A stretch of DNA of 64,000 bases from Robinsoniella peoriensis (GCF_000797495.1 NZ_JTGN01000005.1:243107-307106); one strand, 5' to 3'; counted from the stretch's first letter, positions 1-9,064 are shown. Program-made: numbers and translations. Notes: a model not told the origin generated them from the sequence alone.

Positions 1-142
1 CTGCCTTTGTCTCAGCCTCTGTTGCTTCTGTTGCAGCAGGTGTTTCAGCCTTCTGAGTCTCTTTCGTACCACCTCCGCATCCGGTGACCATAGCCATTAC
101 CATTGCTGTACATAAAATTGCGCTTACCACTTTTTTCTTCAT
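1..142 (-). CDS. Sugar ABC transporter substrate-binding lipoprotein, N-terminal part only
   Basis: The gene runs off the left edge; only the first 47 codons are visible. They encode a lipoprotein signal peptide with two lysine-rich N-terminal residues, a hydrophobic core and the lipobox VTGC (Cys at residue 22). A Gly-Gly-Gly stretch and a Thr/Glu/Ala-rich linker follow, as in many Lachnospiraceae sugar-binding proteins. The ATG is preceded by AAGGAG. The substrate domain is not visible, so the family is inferred. Its promoter is almost a copy of the one in front of the RbsA/RbsC-type transporter genes (8049-8690 onward), which have no binding protein of their own type. It is therefore probably the periplasmic binding partner of that transporter. 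Confidence 0.7.
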   Translation of the reverse strand, partial: MKKKVVSAILCTAMVMAMVTGCGGGTKETQKAETPAATEATEAETKA

Positions 143-181
143 ATCATCTTCTCCTTTTTTATAAATATTTTTAATAATTTT

Positions 182-265
182 ATATAAATTATTTATATAT
201 ATATTAACAAATCAGGGAATAGAAAAATATAACGATTCTGAACTAAATGTGTAGTATTCTGACTT
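182..265 (-). promoter_or_regulatory. Promoter with two 21-bp-spaced direct repeats
   Basis: On the minus strand a -35 box TTGTTA (205-210) and a -10 box TTATAT (182-187) are 17 bp apart. Thirteen bp upstream of the -35 lie two tandem 21-bp units (224-244 and 245-265), each holding TCAGAAT followed by an AT-rich run. The same arrangement, with identical spacings, precedes the DUF2291 gene at 8758-8841. This suggests co-regulation by one activator. The YesN-type regulator at 3558-5126 is the obvious candidate, by inference. Confidence 0.7.
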
Positions 266-276
266 TTTACTAAATT

Positions 277-300
277 ACAAAAGGCGGGCAAAAGCCCGCC
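277..300 (-). terminator. Rho-independent terminator
   Basis: A perfect 7-bp GC stem (283-289 with 294-300, GCGGGC core) with an AAAA loop is followed on the minus strand by TTTT. It lies directly after the stop of the solute-binding protein at 307-1791 and separates that transcript from the promoter of the next gene. Confidence 0.85.
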
Positions 301-306
301 GCACTA

Positions 307-1791
307 TTACTTATACTCCTTTTTCCACTCCTCAAACTGCTTTCTCTTTTCTGCTATCACTTCCTGCAGCCCATTTGCATTCAACTCACCCAGCATTTCC
401 CGTAGCCCTTCTTCCGGATCCACCAGGCCGCTTTCTAAAATTGGTTTATACTTATTATAGATCTTTTCCAGGGTGATATATTCCGTTGAGACTTCCGATA
501 CATCAAAATTGAATCCGATTTCGCAGGATCGCAGGGCAGAATTATTATACTCATCCATCCTCTCCCACAAATCCAGTGGATTTCCTTCCCATACATATGT
601 AATAAACTGATTTGGCATCTTCCAGGAGCCTTTTATAAATACGTTGCTTGCGGCACCTGTAGGCAGCTTAATATGGCCGTCTTCCGTTTTAACATAGTGA
701 ATATTTTCAACCCCATAGGACAGCAGATTCATAATATCCGCATCGGTATACATCAGATTCAGAAGCTGCATGGATTTCTCTTTTGATATTGAATTTTTGG
801 TAATCACCCATGGCAGGGCAGCCAGGGAATTATAACTGATAGCATTTTCACCAAACTGGACAATCACCAGTTCTTTTCCATAAGACATGGATTCCTGCCG
901 TTCAATTCCCGGCTTCCCCTTCTGGGGATAAGAAAATACCGTCCCCTCCCGAATCTTGTCCCGCAGAGACTGGGTATCTTCCAGAATCCTGTCTCCCATA
1001 TATCCTTTCAGATACCATTCCCTCACACGTTTTAAATTTTCCATATATTCATCCGTCTCAAATATATTTACAATCTCCTCATCCTGGCCATAGTTCAGGT
1101 GGCCGCCTGCCGGGAAGCTGTTTATGCCATCCGCCAGCGCAAAATTACCGAACATGGAACCGGAGGATGCTATAGGGGTAATATCCGGCTCTTTTTCCAG
1201 AAGCAGATCAAATACTTTTTCCAAATCTTCAATACTTTTGATGTCTTCTTTTTTGATGTTATATTTATCCAGAATGTCTTTTCTCAGCATATATGCATCC
1301 CAGCCAGCAGCAAAATCACGGTTATTCGGAAGGCCGTACAGCTTTCCTTTTATCCGGCAGGCATTGATATTATCCATCCCCAGCGCTTCTTTTATACCGG
1401 ACCCATATTGATCCAGAAGATCATCCAATTCCCACAGATTCTGATTGATATAAGCTTCCATATACATCTGATTATCAATCGTCATAATGTCCAGCTGTTC
1501 CTTGCCTGAGAGCATCAGATTAATTGTATTTTTAAAATTATCAAGTACCTTCAGTTCCACTTCTATACCCAGCTTTTTACGCGTGATCTTATTCAGTTCA
1601 TCCTGGACAAGCTGCAGATCCTTTGTCCCGCCAATACTTCCGGAATACGCTACTACCAGTTTTTCATATTCCTCATGCTCTGCCTGTTGTTCTTTATTTA
1701 CCGGGTGGCACCATCTTAAGAAGAGCATTAAACCGGACATTGCACATGCAATAACCAATAAAATAAATAACTTTTTCATATTTGTATTCAT
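307..1791 (-). CDS. LplA-like extracellular solute-binding protein, probable sensory partner of the adjacent two-component system
   Basis: This 494-residue protein resembles LplA/family-1 sugar-binding proteins. The C-terminal part (FNFDVSEV, then LDPEEGL-like and AEKRKQFEEWK motifs) matches the DUF3502 domain of that group. The N-terminus is one hydrophobic segment with no canonical lipobox (RWC precedes the end), so it is probably membrane-anchored rather than a lipoprotein. The start is at the ATG encoding MNTNMKK, which follows AGGAGGG; a longer reading frame to 1818 lacks such a site. It lies 64 bp after the histidine kinase gene, and no matching LplB/LplC permeases are beside it. A role as ligand-binding sensor for the kinase is therefore inferred; an orphan transporter component is the alternative. 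Confidence 0.75.
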   Translation of the reverse strand: MNTNMKKLFILLVIACAMSGLMLFLRWCHPVNKEQQAEHEEYEKLVVAYSGSIGGTKDLQLVQDELNKITRKKLGIEVELKVLDNFKNTINLMLSGKEQLDIMTIDNQMYMEAYINQNLWELDDLLDQYGSGIKEALGMDNINACRIKGKLYGLPNNRDFAAGWDAYMLRKDILDKYNIKKEDIKSIEDLEKVFDLLLEKEPDITPIASSGSMFGNFALADGINSFPAGGHLNYGQDEEIVNIFETDEYMENLKRVREWYLKGYMGDRILEDTQSLRDKIREGTVFSYPQKGKPGIERQESMSYGKELVIVQFGENAISYNSLAALPWVITKNSISKEKSMQLLNLMYTDADIMNLLSYGVENIHYVKTEDGHIKLPTGAASNVFIKGSWKMPNQFITYVWEGNPLDLWERMDEYNNSALRSCEIGFNFDVSEVSTEYITLEKIYNKYKPILESGLVDPEEGLREMLGELNANGLQEVIAEKRKQFEEWKKEYK

Positions 1792-1855
1792 TGACCCTCC
1801 TGTCTGCCTGGCAGACATCTGTTTTTAATAAACTTCTTAAATTTTTAATCACGCT

Positions 1856-3550
1856 TTATACCTCACTCTTTGGCAGGCGTATCTCGATCACTGCTCCTCC
1901 GGCATCTCCATTCCCAAATTGAATATGTGCTTCTTCTCCATATATAAGTGCCATTCTCTGACATACATTGTAGATTCCGATATGCTCCCCGTTTTGTTTT
2001 AATATAACTTCATTATTTTTCAGCTTTTCCAATATATCACTTTCGAATCCATCTCCGTTATCCGATACTGAAATGTAGAGATATTCTTTTTCCTCTTCCC
2101 CCATAATATATTTTACCTCCACGGTAATGAGAAGCTGCGACTCCGGGCTTAACTGGTGTTTGACCGAATTATCCACGAAGGTCTGAATCAGCATGTTGGG
2201 GATCATCTCTCCATCCACTTCCCCCTTTTTACTTAGCACCAGGCTCAGCTGGTCTTCATAACGCAGTTTTTGCAGGCATATGTAATTCTCTACATGTTCC
2301 AGCTCATGCAAAACGGATACTTTTGTATCGCTTCTCAATGTATACCGCATGTATTTGCTTAAGACAACCGTCGCTTCCCGGGCTGAATCTTTTCGGTCCA
2401 GCAGAAGCAGATTCTGAATCAGACTCATGCAATTTGTCAGAAAATGAGGGTCAATCTGTACCTGCAGATACTGGAGCTGGGCTTTTTGCTTGTGTATCTG
2501 TTCTTCATAGACATGAATTTTCAGGGATTCTATTTCTTCCGTCATGAGATCAAAGGTTTTATTTACAATCTGGAATTCTTCAAACTCCTTGTCATTTGCA
2601 AGCTTCACCTTCAGATTCCCGTTTTTAAGCTGCTGCATTGCCTGCACAAGCCGGTTCAGCGGTTTTAAAAAATACCGGTTTAGCAAAAACAGTACCAATG
2701 CAGAGAGAATCGCCACAGATACCAGGGTTACCGCCACATTGATTCCAGCCACCCGGAGTTCATCCAGGAATCCGCCTTTCTTCTTCAGTACCGCAATGGA
2801 CAGTCCATGGTTTTCAATATCCACCTGGATATTCTGATAACGGTTTTTATTCAGGACCACCTCATCCTGTCCGGTCAGTTTGATCTGCCGCTCAGTGTAG
2901 TGAAGATCCAGTACCTTACCGTCTTCCCGGCACAGGAAGATAAAGTCTGAGTCCGCACCCAGACCTACTTTCAGTTCTTTTAATATATTTTCTATTTTAA
3001 CCCAGCCCGCCACATAGATTTGCTGGTTCTCCAGTACTTTAATGAGGCAGGTATCATTTAATATCTGTACGGTAAACCACGAACCCTGCCCCTCTCTTTC
3101 AAACTTGGCAAGGGTATCGTATATATTCTTATAAATATCTGTGTTTTGCTGAGACGTTACGCCATTTTGCACACCGCTTAAGTAAATGTCATTTTTCCTG
3201 TCATATAGAAATATTCCATCCAGCATTTTGTAATTGCCTATCTGCTTCATAAAATCAGATTTTATGGATAGTTCCGCCATATACCGGTCCAGTTCCCTCT
3301 TCGGATTCACCAGTTTCCTCTTTTCCTCTTCCATCAGGCTTTGGGTAAGCAAAAAAGTCTGGATATTGTCCAGATTACTCTCAATCTGGCGGTTATAAAT
3401 GCCAATTGTAGCTTTCACCGAATCTGTCACGCGTCTTTCCATCAGATGCATGATGTAATAATTATAGCACATTACACATGCACACAATATAATCAGGACA
3501 GCGCTCACTATTTCCACAATAAAATAGCGAAGTGAATGATTTTTCTTCAT
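1856..3550 (-). CDS. YesM-family sensor histidine kinase
   Basis: A 564-residue membrane kinase. TM1 spans about 8-30, an extracellular sensor region about 31-265, TM2 about 268-291, and a HAMP linker about 292-345. The phosphoacceptor His369 sits in the QIDPHF motif typical of the YesM/LytS class. The ATPase domain shows an N-box (TFVDNSVKH) and a G1 box (SDNGDGF). It is seven bp downstream of the response regulator gene, so the two form an operon with the binding protein that follows. The signal is unknown; the neighbouring binding protein and sugar transporter suggest a sugar. Confidence 0.93.
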   Translation of the reverse strand: MKKNHSLRYFIVEIVSAVLIILCACVMCYNYYIMHLMERRVTDSVKATIGIYNRQIESNLDNIQTFLLTQSLMEEEKRKLVNPKRELDRYMAELSIKSDFMKQIGNYKMLDGIFLYDRKNDIYLSGVQNGVTSQQNTDIYKNIYDTLAKFEREGQGSWFTVQILNDTCLIKVLENQQIYVAGWVKIENILKELKVGLGADSDFIFLCREDGKVLDLHYTERQIKLTGQDEVVLNKNRYQNIQVDIENHGLSIAVLKKKGGFLDELRVAGINVAVTLVSVAILSALVLFLLNRYFLKPLNRLVQAMQQLKNGNLKVKLANDKEFEEFQIVNKTFDLMTEEIESLKIHVYEEQIHKQKAQLQYLQVQIDPHFLTNCMSLIQNLLLLDRKDSAREATVVLSKYMRYTLRSDTKVSVLHELEHVENYICLQKLRYEDQLSLVLSKKGEVDGEMIPNMLIQTFVDNSVKHQLSPESQLLITVEVKYIMGEEEKEYLYISVSDNGDGFESDILEKLKNNEVILKQNGEHIGIYNVCQRMALIYGEEAHIQFGNGDAGGAVIEIRLPKSEV

Positions 3551-3557
3551 TTTCTAC

Positions 3558-5126
3558 CTATGCCTTCCTGAATTCTTTTGGTGTCATACCGGTTGCGCGC
3601 TTAAATAATTTTGTAAAATATGCCGTATTGGGATATCCTACTTTTGCCGAAATATCAGAAATCCGGTCATCTGTTTTCTGAAGCAGTACCTTCGCCTTGT
3701 CAATCCTGACCTGAATGATAAAATCTGACAAGGACATTCCCATCTGTTCTTTAAATATCCGGCTTAAATAATCCGGATGCAGAAAAACCTTTGCCGCCAG
3801 GTCATTTCTGCTGATTTCCTCCCCAGAGTTTTCTTCTATAAAAACTTTAATCTCTTTTATCATATCCGGTGTTTTTTCTTTTTTATAATCATACTGTACC
3901 AGGGAATCTGAAAGGTCAGAAACCCAGTTGACCATATCCGCGATACTCCTGGATGCCCGGTTGAAGGACTCCAGCATTTGCGGGCTGGACAGGACACTGT
4001 GGGCATAGATCCCTTTCCGCTCCAGGACGATGTATAATTCCTGTAAAAAATCATGCTGGAACTGCCCTAAAGACTTTGAATCCGCATGGTAGACCACGCC
4101 TACTTCTTCCAGATATCTCTGTATTTCCTTCAGCACTTTACTCTGGTTTTTATCAAACAGGCCATTCACCCAGGGCTCCATGTCCGGTTTTTGGTATTTG
4201 AACACTTCTTTGTCCTGCTGGGCCATTATGACCCTGTTTTCTTTAAGGATATCTTCTTCTTCGGTTTCTATTAGCATGTCCACAGCCTCCTTCAGCTTTT
4301 CAAATGGCGTATCTCCCGTAACATAACAGCTGATATTGCAAAAACTCAGGTATTCCCCGCACCGGTCCAGCATCATCTTACACTTTTCCCTCATCCACAA
4401 CCGGGTCTCTTTCTGCATAGGGTAGACCGCCAATATGCAGTTGTTTCGGAGCAGTACAAAATTCCCGTTTTGCATCTTCCCGAACAACACCTCAGATACG
4501 ATGTTCCGGATCGAGAATTCGATGATCTCATCATCCCACACAGTCCCTCTGTTTTTCTTTCTGGACCAGTATAAAAGTATCGGATAATAAATCGTCCCCG
4601 GTTCTGCATCAATATCAATCTTCTTTGACATGCTCTGCAGATTCTTATATTCCTTTCCACCAGATAGATAGGACTTCCAAAAATCCTGCTGCATAATTGT
4701 CTTACCGGAATTCCAGTAGGAAGCATATTTTTCATTCTGTTCTATCTGCTTATGTAATTGAATTTTTTCCGATGCCAGCTGGATTGCCTGTTCCAATTCC
4801 TCCGGAACCACTGGCTTTAGGAGATAGTCGGATACACCATACTTAATCGCCTGGCTTGCATACTGGAATACGGCATGGCTAGTCAGAAAGATGATCTTAA
4901 TATCCAGCTTCTGCTCCTGTATCCATGCGGCTACTTCAAGCCCGCTTCCCTTTGGCATCTCGATATCACATAATAAAATGGATATCTGATGCCGTTCCAT
5001 CGCCTCCACAGCCTGCTTCATACTATAAGCCGTATAGACTTCCTCTATTCCATAACTTTCCCACTGAATCATGTTCTTGATAACTTCAACTGCCAGTTTT
5101 TCATCATCTACAATTAAAATATTCAT
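3558..5126 (-). CDS. YesN-type response regulator, REC plus AraC DNA-binding domain
   Basis: A 522-residue regulator. The receiver domain (1-120) has Asp54 in CDIEMP as phosphorylation site, acidic DDE at 7-9 and the conserved Lys104 of LLKP. A central region of about 300 residues is typical of YesN proteins. The C-terminal AraC-type double helix-turn-helix has the LHPDYLSRIFK and VGYPNTAYFTKLFK signatures. The start chosen is MNILIVDDE at 5126, preceded by AGAGGGGA; the reading frame extends to 5180 without a better site. It heads the regulator-kinase-binding protein operon. It probably binds the paired 21-bp repeats at 224-265 and 8800-8841, which is inference. Confidence 0.92.
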   Translation of the reverse strand: MNILIVDDEKLAVEVIKNMIQWESYGIEEVYTAYSMKQAVEAMERHQISILLCDIEMPKGSGLEVAAWIQEQKLDIKIIFLTSHAVFQYASQAIKYGVSDYLLKPVVPEELEQAIQLASEKIQLHKQIEQNEKYASYWNSGKTIMQQDFWKSYLSGGKEYKNLQSMSKKIDIDAEPGTIYYPILLYWSRKKNRGTVWDDEIIEFSIRNIVSEVLFGKMQNGNFVLLRNNCILAVYPMQKETRLWMREKCKMMLDRCGEYLSFCNISCYVTGDTPFEKLKEAVDMLIETEEEDILKENRVIMAQQDKEVFKYQKPDMEPWVNGLFDKNQSKVLKEIQRYLEEVGVVYHADSKSLGQFQHDFLQELYIVLERKGIYAHSVLSSPQMLESFNRASRSIADMVNWVSDLSDSLVQYDYKKEKTPDMIKEIKVFIEENSGEEISRNDLAAKVFLHPDYLSRIFKEQMGMSLSDFIIQVRIDKAKVLLQKTDDRISDISAKVGYPNTAYFTKLFKRATGMTPKEFRKA

Positions 5127-5304
5127 TACCGGAGTCCCCTCTTTCCTTTTCATTGTTCTTCTGTTCCCCCTGGCTGACACTGGAGGGATGCTCTTGAAAA
5201 TCCATTGACTTTTGAATGCGGAACAAGACAGGAAAACACCGTTCCCTGTCCATAAGCTTCCACTATAAACTGTAAAGTCATCTGACTATACTTACAATAC
5301 TACT

Positions 5305-5371
5305 ATTATACTACATCTGTAAATTTTTTTATTTCCTTATTTTTCCATACAATTCCTCATATTTTTCCATA
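5305..5371 (-). promoter_or_regulatory. Probable response regulator promoter with 22-bp-spaced repeats
   Basis: Within the 298-bp gap between the permease and regulator genes, a -10 TATAAT lies at 5305-5310 on the minus strand without a good -35. That is compatible with an activator-dependent promoter. Upstream, the 11-mer TATGGAAAAAT occurs twice on the minus strand (5339-5349 and 5361-5371), offset by 22 bp. No terminator is visible, so read-through from the transporter genes is possible. Confidence 0.45.
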
Positions 5372-5424
5372 TGTGTAACCCGGTCTGCGGTGGATGATAT
5401 GTATTCCAGCGCTTTCTTCTCTGA

Positions 5425-6474
5425 TTATTTGGATTCATTGCGAACCTGCAGCGCCATCTTCGCCTGCATATTTCTCTGGAACTGGTCTATGATAACCGCA
5501 GCCACAATTACGATACCTTTGATTACCTTCTGCCAGAATTCCGAAACTCCGCACATAACCATACCGTCATTAATAACGCCGATTACAAATGCACCTACGA
5601 TTGTGCCGCCTATGGTGCCCACACCGCCAGCCATGGAAGTTCCGCCAAGTACTGCCGCCGAAATCGCGTTCATCTCCCAGCCTTCACCGGTTGCCGGATG
5701 TGCAGCAACCAACTGTCCTGCAGCGATCATACCAACCATTACGGAACAAAAGCCTGAAAACATATATACGTATGTCTTTACTCTTTTCACCTTGATACCG
5801 GACAGCCTGGCTGCCCTTTCATTTCCACCGATTGCCAGAACATGCCAGCCAAATGGTGTATACTTTAGAATAAGCGCAGCTCCCACTGCAATCAGCGCAA
5901 GTATGATTACACCTACCGGGATGCCTGCTACTGTACTTCCCAAAAACTCAAATCCATTGTTGCCCAACACTTTGTTACCTACAATGTTGGAAAAAGTCTT
6001 ACCTCCGGAACGGAGATTTGCAAATCCTCTTGCCACGTTCATAATTCCAAGTGTGGCAATAAATGGTGCCACATTAAATTTCGTTATAATAAAACCATTC
6101 AGCCATCCTGCAAAAACACCTACCAGGGCAGTAATTAAGATTACCCAGGGTACGCTGAAATAAATCGTAACTCCAAACATTGGAAGTGTCAGGCCTTCAT
6201 TAATCAATCCGCCTGCAATCATTCCTCCCAGCCCTGCGATAGCGCCTACTGACAGGTCAATTCCGCCCGTAATGATAACATAAGTCATACCAAGTCCCAG
6301 AATTCCATAAAGGGCAACGTGTTTTGCAACCAGAAGTCCTGTATTCAATGTGAAAAATGTAGGTGTTATGATACTGAAAAACAGTACCAGCACAATTAAA
6401 ACAATAAATGTCCTTCCTTTCAGCAGTGTCATGGCAATGGAATTATATGTACCTGTATTATTTTTCTTACCCAT
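5425..6474 (-). CDS. RbsC/MglC-type sugar ABC transporter permease
   Basis: A 349-residue integral membrane protein of the BPD_transp_2 class (ribose/xylose/galactose permeases). Many hydrophobic helices are visible, with the family signatures GMTYVIITGGIDLSVGA and GGNERAARLSGIK and the ALGGTSMAGG-like loop. It forms the channel moved by the RbsA-type ATPase encoded 17 bp upstream. AGAGGAG precedes the ATG. The precise sugar cannot be read from sequence. Confidence 0.93.
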   Translation of the reverse strand: MGKKNNTGTYNSIAMTLLKGRTFIVLIVLVLFFSIITPTFFTLNTGLLVAKHVALYGILGLGMTYVIITGGIDLSVGAIAGLGGMIAGGLINEGLTLPMFGVTIYFSVPWVILITALVGVFAGWLNGFIITKFNVAPFIATLGIMNVARGFANLRSGGKTFSNIVGNKVLGNNGFEFLGSTVAGIPVGVIILALIAVGAALILKYTPFGWHVLAIGGNERAARLSGIKVKRVKTYVYMFSGFCSVMVGMIAAGQLVAAHPATGEGWEMNAISAAVLGGTSMAGGVGTIGGTIVGAFVIGVINDGMVMCGVSEFWQKVIKGIVIVAAVIIDQFQRNMQAKMALQVRNESK

Positions 6475-6491
6475 TTTAATTCTCCTCTTTT

Positions 6492-8024
6492 CTATGCATT
6501 AATCTGTGTATGGTGTCCTTTATAAGAGGACAGTACTAACTGGTCTTCCGTAATCTCATCTCCGCTGAATTCACCGGTTTTAATCCCGTTGGACAGGACA
6601 ATGACTCTGTCTGCAATTGCTACGATTTCTTTCAGCTCTGAGGAAACTACAAGGATTGATAAGCCCCGTTCCGCATATTGGTTGATAATATCAAACACTT
6701 CCGTTTTGGCTCCGATGTCGATTCCCCTGCTGGGTTCATCCAATAGCAGTATTTTGGGATTGGTCAGGATTCCTTTTCCGATGACACACTTCTGCTGGTT
6801 CCCCCCGGAAAGGGAAAGAATCGGCAGCTTTTTATCAGCCACTTTAATTTGAATGTCCTGAATCTGTTCTTCAACATGCCTGCTTTCTTCTTTTTCATTC
6901 AGGAAAAAATGTCTGGCATATTTCTTCAGGCTGGAAAGGGAAATATTTTTCCCGATGTCTAACGTCTGCACCAGCCCTTCTGCCTGGCGGTCTTCCGGCA
7001 CCAGTGCAAAACCGCGGGCAATCTGTTCGGAGATGTTACGGATCTGTAATTTATCACCATCTATCATTACCTCCCCGGAATGTTCCGGCCTCATTCCCAT
7101 GATGCATTCAAATATTTCTGTCCGCCCTGCACCCATCAACCCGTATATTCCCAGTATCTCGCCTTTTTTCAGGTTGAATTCTATGTCTTTCAGAAGATAT
7201 CCACCGCCCTTTTTGGGAAGTGTCAGCCCTTTCACCTCCATTACCGTCTCTACTTTTTTCCAGTTAATACCACGCTCTTTTTTCGGATAGGATTTCCCTT
7301 CGCCTACCATTCGCTGAACAATCCACGGTACATCAATATCTTTTACTTCTGCCTTGGCTACGAACTTTCCATCCCGCAGAATCGTTACGTTATCACCGAT
7401 CCGCATGATCTCTTCCAGTCGGTGGGATATGTATACAATTGACATACCCTGGCTGGTAAATTCCCTCATAAGTTTGAATAAAACCTCTACTTCCTGTTCA
7501 CTTAAGGAAGAGGTTGGCTCATCCATAATGAGGATCTTTAAATCTTCCTGCACTACATTCCTGGCTATCTCGATCATCTGCTGCTGTCCAACCCTCAGGT
7601 CCCCCACGAGAATATTCTCATTAATGGGATGTTCCAGCCTCTCTAATACTGCCCTGGTCAGTTCTGCATGCTTTTTATTATCCAGCTTCAGTCCCTTAGT
7701 CTGTTCTCTGCCCATAAATATATTCTGGTATACATTCAGGTTTGGATACAGGCTGAGCTCCTGATGGATAATGCCGATTCCATGTTTTCTCGCCTCTGTT
7801 GTATCTTTGAAGACGACCTCTTTATCATCCATATACATTTTACCGGAGGACGGCTGCTCAATTCCCGCAATTAACTTCATCAGCGTAGATTTGCCTGCTC
7901 CGTTTTCTCCGATTAAAACATTGACCTTCCCTTTCTCAACGTCATAGGAGACCTGATCTAGCGCCTTTGTTCCGGGATAAATTTTATTCATGCACTCGGC
8001 ATGTAAAACCACATTTTCTTTCAT
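6492..8024 (-). CDS. RbsA/MglA/XylG-type sugar ABC transporter ATPase (two ATP-binding domains)
   Basis: A 510-residue tandem ATPase. The first domain has Walker A GENGAGKST and Walker B ILIMDEPTSS. The second has the degenerate Walker A GLMGAGRTE normal for this family, plus signature LSGGNQQK and ILLLDEPSRGID. It powers the permease encoded just downstream. It lies 24 bp after the DUF2291 lipoprotein gene and is probably co-transcribed with it. The substrate is a monosaccharide by family; which one is unknown. Confidence 0.95.
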   Translation of the reverse strand: MKENVVLHAECMNKIYPGTKALDQVSYDVEKGKVNVLIGENGAGKSTLMKLIAGIEQPSSGKMYMDDKEVVFKDTTEARKHGIGIIHQELSLYPNLNVYQNIFMGREQTKGLKLDNKKHAELTRAVLERLEHPINENILVGDLRVGQQQMIEIARNVVQEDLKILIMDEPTSSLSEQEVEVLFKLMREFTSQGMSIVYISHRLEEIMRIGDNVTILRDGKFVAKAEVKDIDVPWIVQRMVGEGKSYPKKERGINWKKVETVMEVKGLTLPKKGGGYLLKDIEFNLKKGEILGIYGLMGAGRTEIFECIMGMRPEHSGEVMIDGDKLQIRNISEQIARGFALVPEDRQAEGLVQTLDIGKNISLSSLKKYARHFFLNEKEESRHVEEQIQDIQIKVADKKLPILSLSGGNQQKCVIGKGILTNPKILLLDEPSRGIDIGAKTEVFDIINQYAERGLSILVVSSELKEIVAIADRVIVLSNGIKTGEFSGDEITEDQLVLSSYKGHHTQINA

Positions 8025-8048
8025 TTATATACCTCACTGCCATTTCGC

Positions 8049-8690
8049 TTATTTTTCGGTGATACTGATTGGTGTAATTAGTATGGATGTATTGTCACTG
8101 ACCGAGAAACATCCCACAAACTCTATGGTCTTTCCTTTCAGCCCTTTTGCAATGTCCGGATTAATAACCGTCTTCTGAATCAAAGCGTGGATACCCTGTG
8201 ATACCTGGGCATATTCTTCCTGATTGGTATAGTCCCCAAACTTAATAAATGACAACGCATCTCTCACGGCCGAGCCTTTAATAACGGAACCTATCTGCAT
8301 TTTGATTTCTTCCGGTCCCGAATAGCCCTCCAGGGAAACCGTCATGAAACCCGCTTTTTTTTCTGCCTCCACTTCCTGAACCGTTACCGTTCCCTTTACG
8401 GTATAAGTCAATTCTCCCGAATCTCCCATGGAATATTTTCCATACTTCTCTGCAACAGATTTCAGATCCCCGTTTGCTTCTGTCAGTAACGTGCCAAGAT
8501 CCACCGCTTTTTCACCCAGCTCCGGCAAAGCCTTTGACTCCCAGAAAGAGGCAACATCGTCTCCTGCACTGAATTTTTCTTCACCTGTCAGAGCTGCCTC
8601 ATCTCCTATTTTTACTACCTTAATACAGCCTGTCAGTGAGGTTGACGCCAATGACAGGGCTAATAGCAATATTACAATTCTTTTTTTCAT
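8049..8690 (-). CDS. DUF2291-family lipoprotein associated with sugar ABC transporter
   Basis: A 213-residue lipoprotein with lipobox LTGC (Cys22). The body matches the DUF2291 family: an FWESKALPELGEKAVDL-like segment, an LVTGTV-like strand, and a VIKGSAVRDALSFIKFGDYTNQ-like stretch with the invariant RDAL and NQ. The family is regularly found beside RbsA/RbsC-type transporters but has no established role. An extracytoplasmic accessory to substrate capture is the usual guess. This is the first gene of the operon and its promoter carries the paired 21-bp repeats. AAGGAG precedes the ATG. Confidence 0.88.
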   Translation of the reverse strand: MKKRIVILLLALSLASTSLTGCIKVVKIGDEAALTGEEKFSAGDDVASFWESKALPELGEKAVDLGTLLTEANGDLKSVAEKYGKYSMGDSGELTYTVKGTVTVQEVEAEKKAGFMTVSLEGYSGPEEIKMQIGSVIKGSAVRDALSFIKFGDYTNQEEYAQVSQGIHALIQKTVINPDIAKGLKGKTIEFVGCFSVSDNTSILITPISITEK

Positions 8691-8757
8691 ACATTCTCCT
8701 TCTTTCCATACTTTTCATTCTTTTCAAACATTTTAATATAAAAAATTAATAACTTTT

Positions 8758-8841
8758 ATATAAATTATTTATATACATTTTAACAAACTCCCTAATCCAA
8801 AAATATAATCATTCTGAAATAAAATATAACGATTCTGACTT
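8758..8841 (-). promoter_or_regulatory. Transporter operon promoter with two 21-bp-spaced direct repeats
   Basis: Minus-strand -35 TTGTTA (8781-8786), a 17-bp spacer and -10 TTATAT (8758-8763). Two tandem 21-bp units (8800-8820 and 8821-8841) share TCAGAAT followed by TTATATTTT and end 13 bp before the -35. Boxes, spacer and operator distance equal those at 182-265. The 42-bp direct-repeat layout one side of the -35 fits dimeric AraC-type activators. Confidence 0.75.
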
Positions 8842-8902
8842 TTTACTTTCCGGGCGGTGGTTTTCTATGTTCTTTCTATATGTATATAATTTCGGGCAGA
8901 CG

Positions 8903-8950
8903 AAAAAGATTCCGGTACTGCACGTTAAATTGCAGTACCGGAATCTTTTT
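8903..8950 (-). terminator. Strong terminator, potentially bidirectional
   Basis: A perfect 20-bp stem (8903-8922 with 8931-8950) around an 8-nt loop begins with A5 and ends with T5, so it could act in both directions. It follows the nuclease-like gene at 9065-9919 and shields the transporter promoter at 8758-8841. Confidence 0.85.
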
Positions 8951-8982
8951 ATATTCGTTCTTTTACAATCTTTTTTCTATCC

Positions 8983-9035
8983 GCTTTGTATATAGGTAAT
9001 GTACGAAAAGATGGGGAAAACTGGTATGGAAAATC
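8983..9035 (+). repeat. Truncated copy of the long-hairpin repeat family
   Basis: The stretch CTTTGTATATAGGTAATG, then TACGAAAAGATGGGG and AAACTGGTATGG, matches the 5' end of the full repeat copy at 10861-11220 read on its minus strand. Only the outer end is present. It lies between the nuclease-like gene and its terminator. Confidence 0.7.
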
Positions 9036-9064
9036 TGCATGTAGATCGTACTTTTCCTATCCTC

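Noticed and set aside
5390-6163. 257-codon open frame on the plus strand
   Set aside because: Lies opposite the RbsC-type permease gene; low-complexity Pro/Thr/Ile translation with no family resemblance and no ribosome site. It is an antisense shadow.
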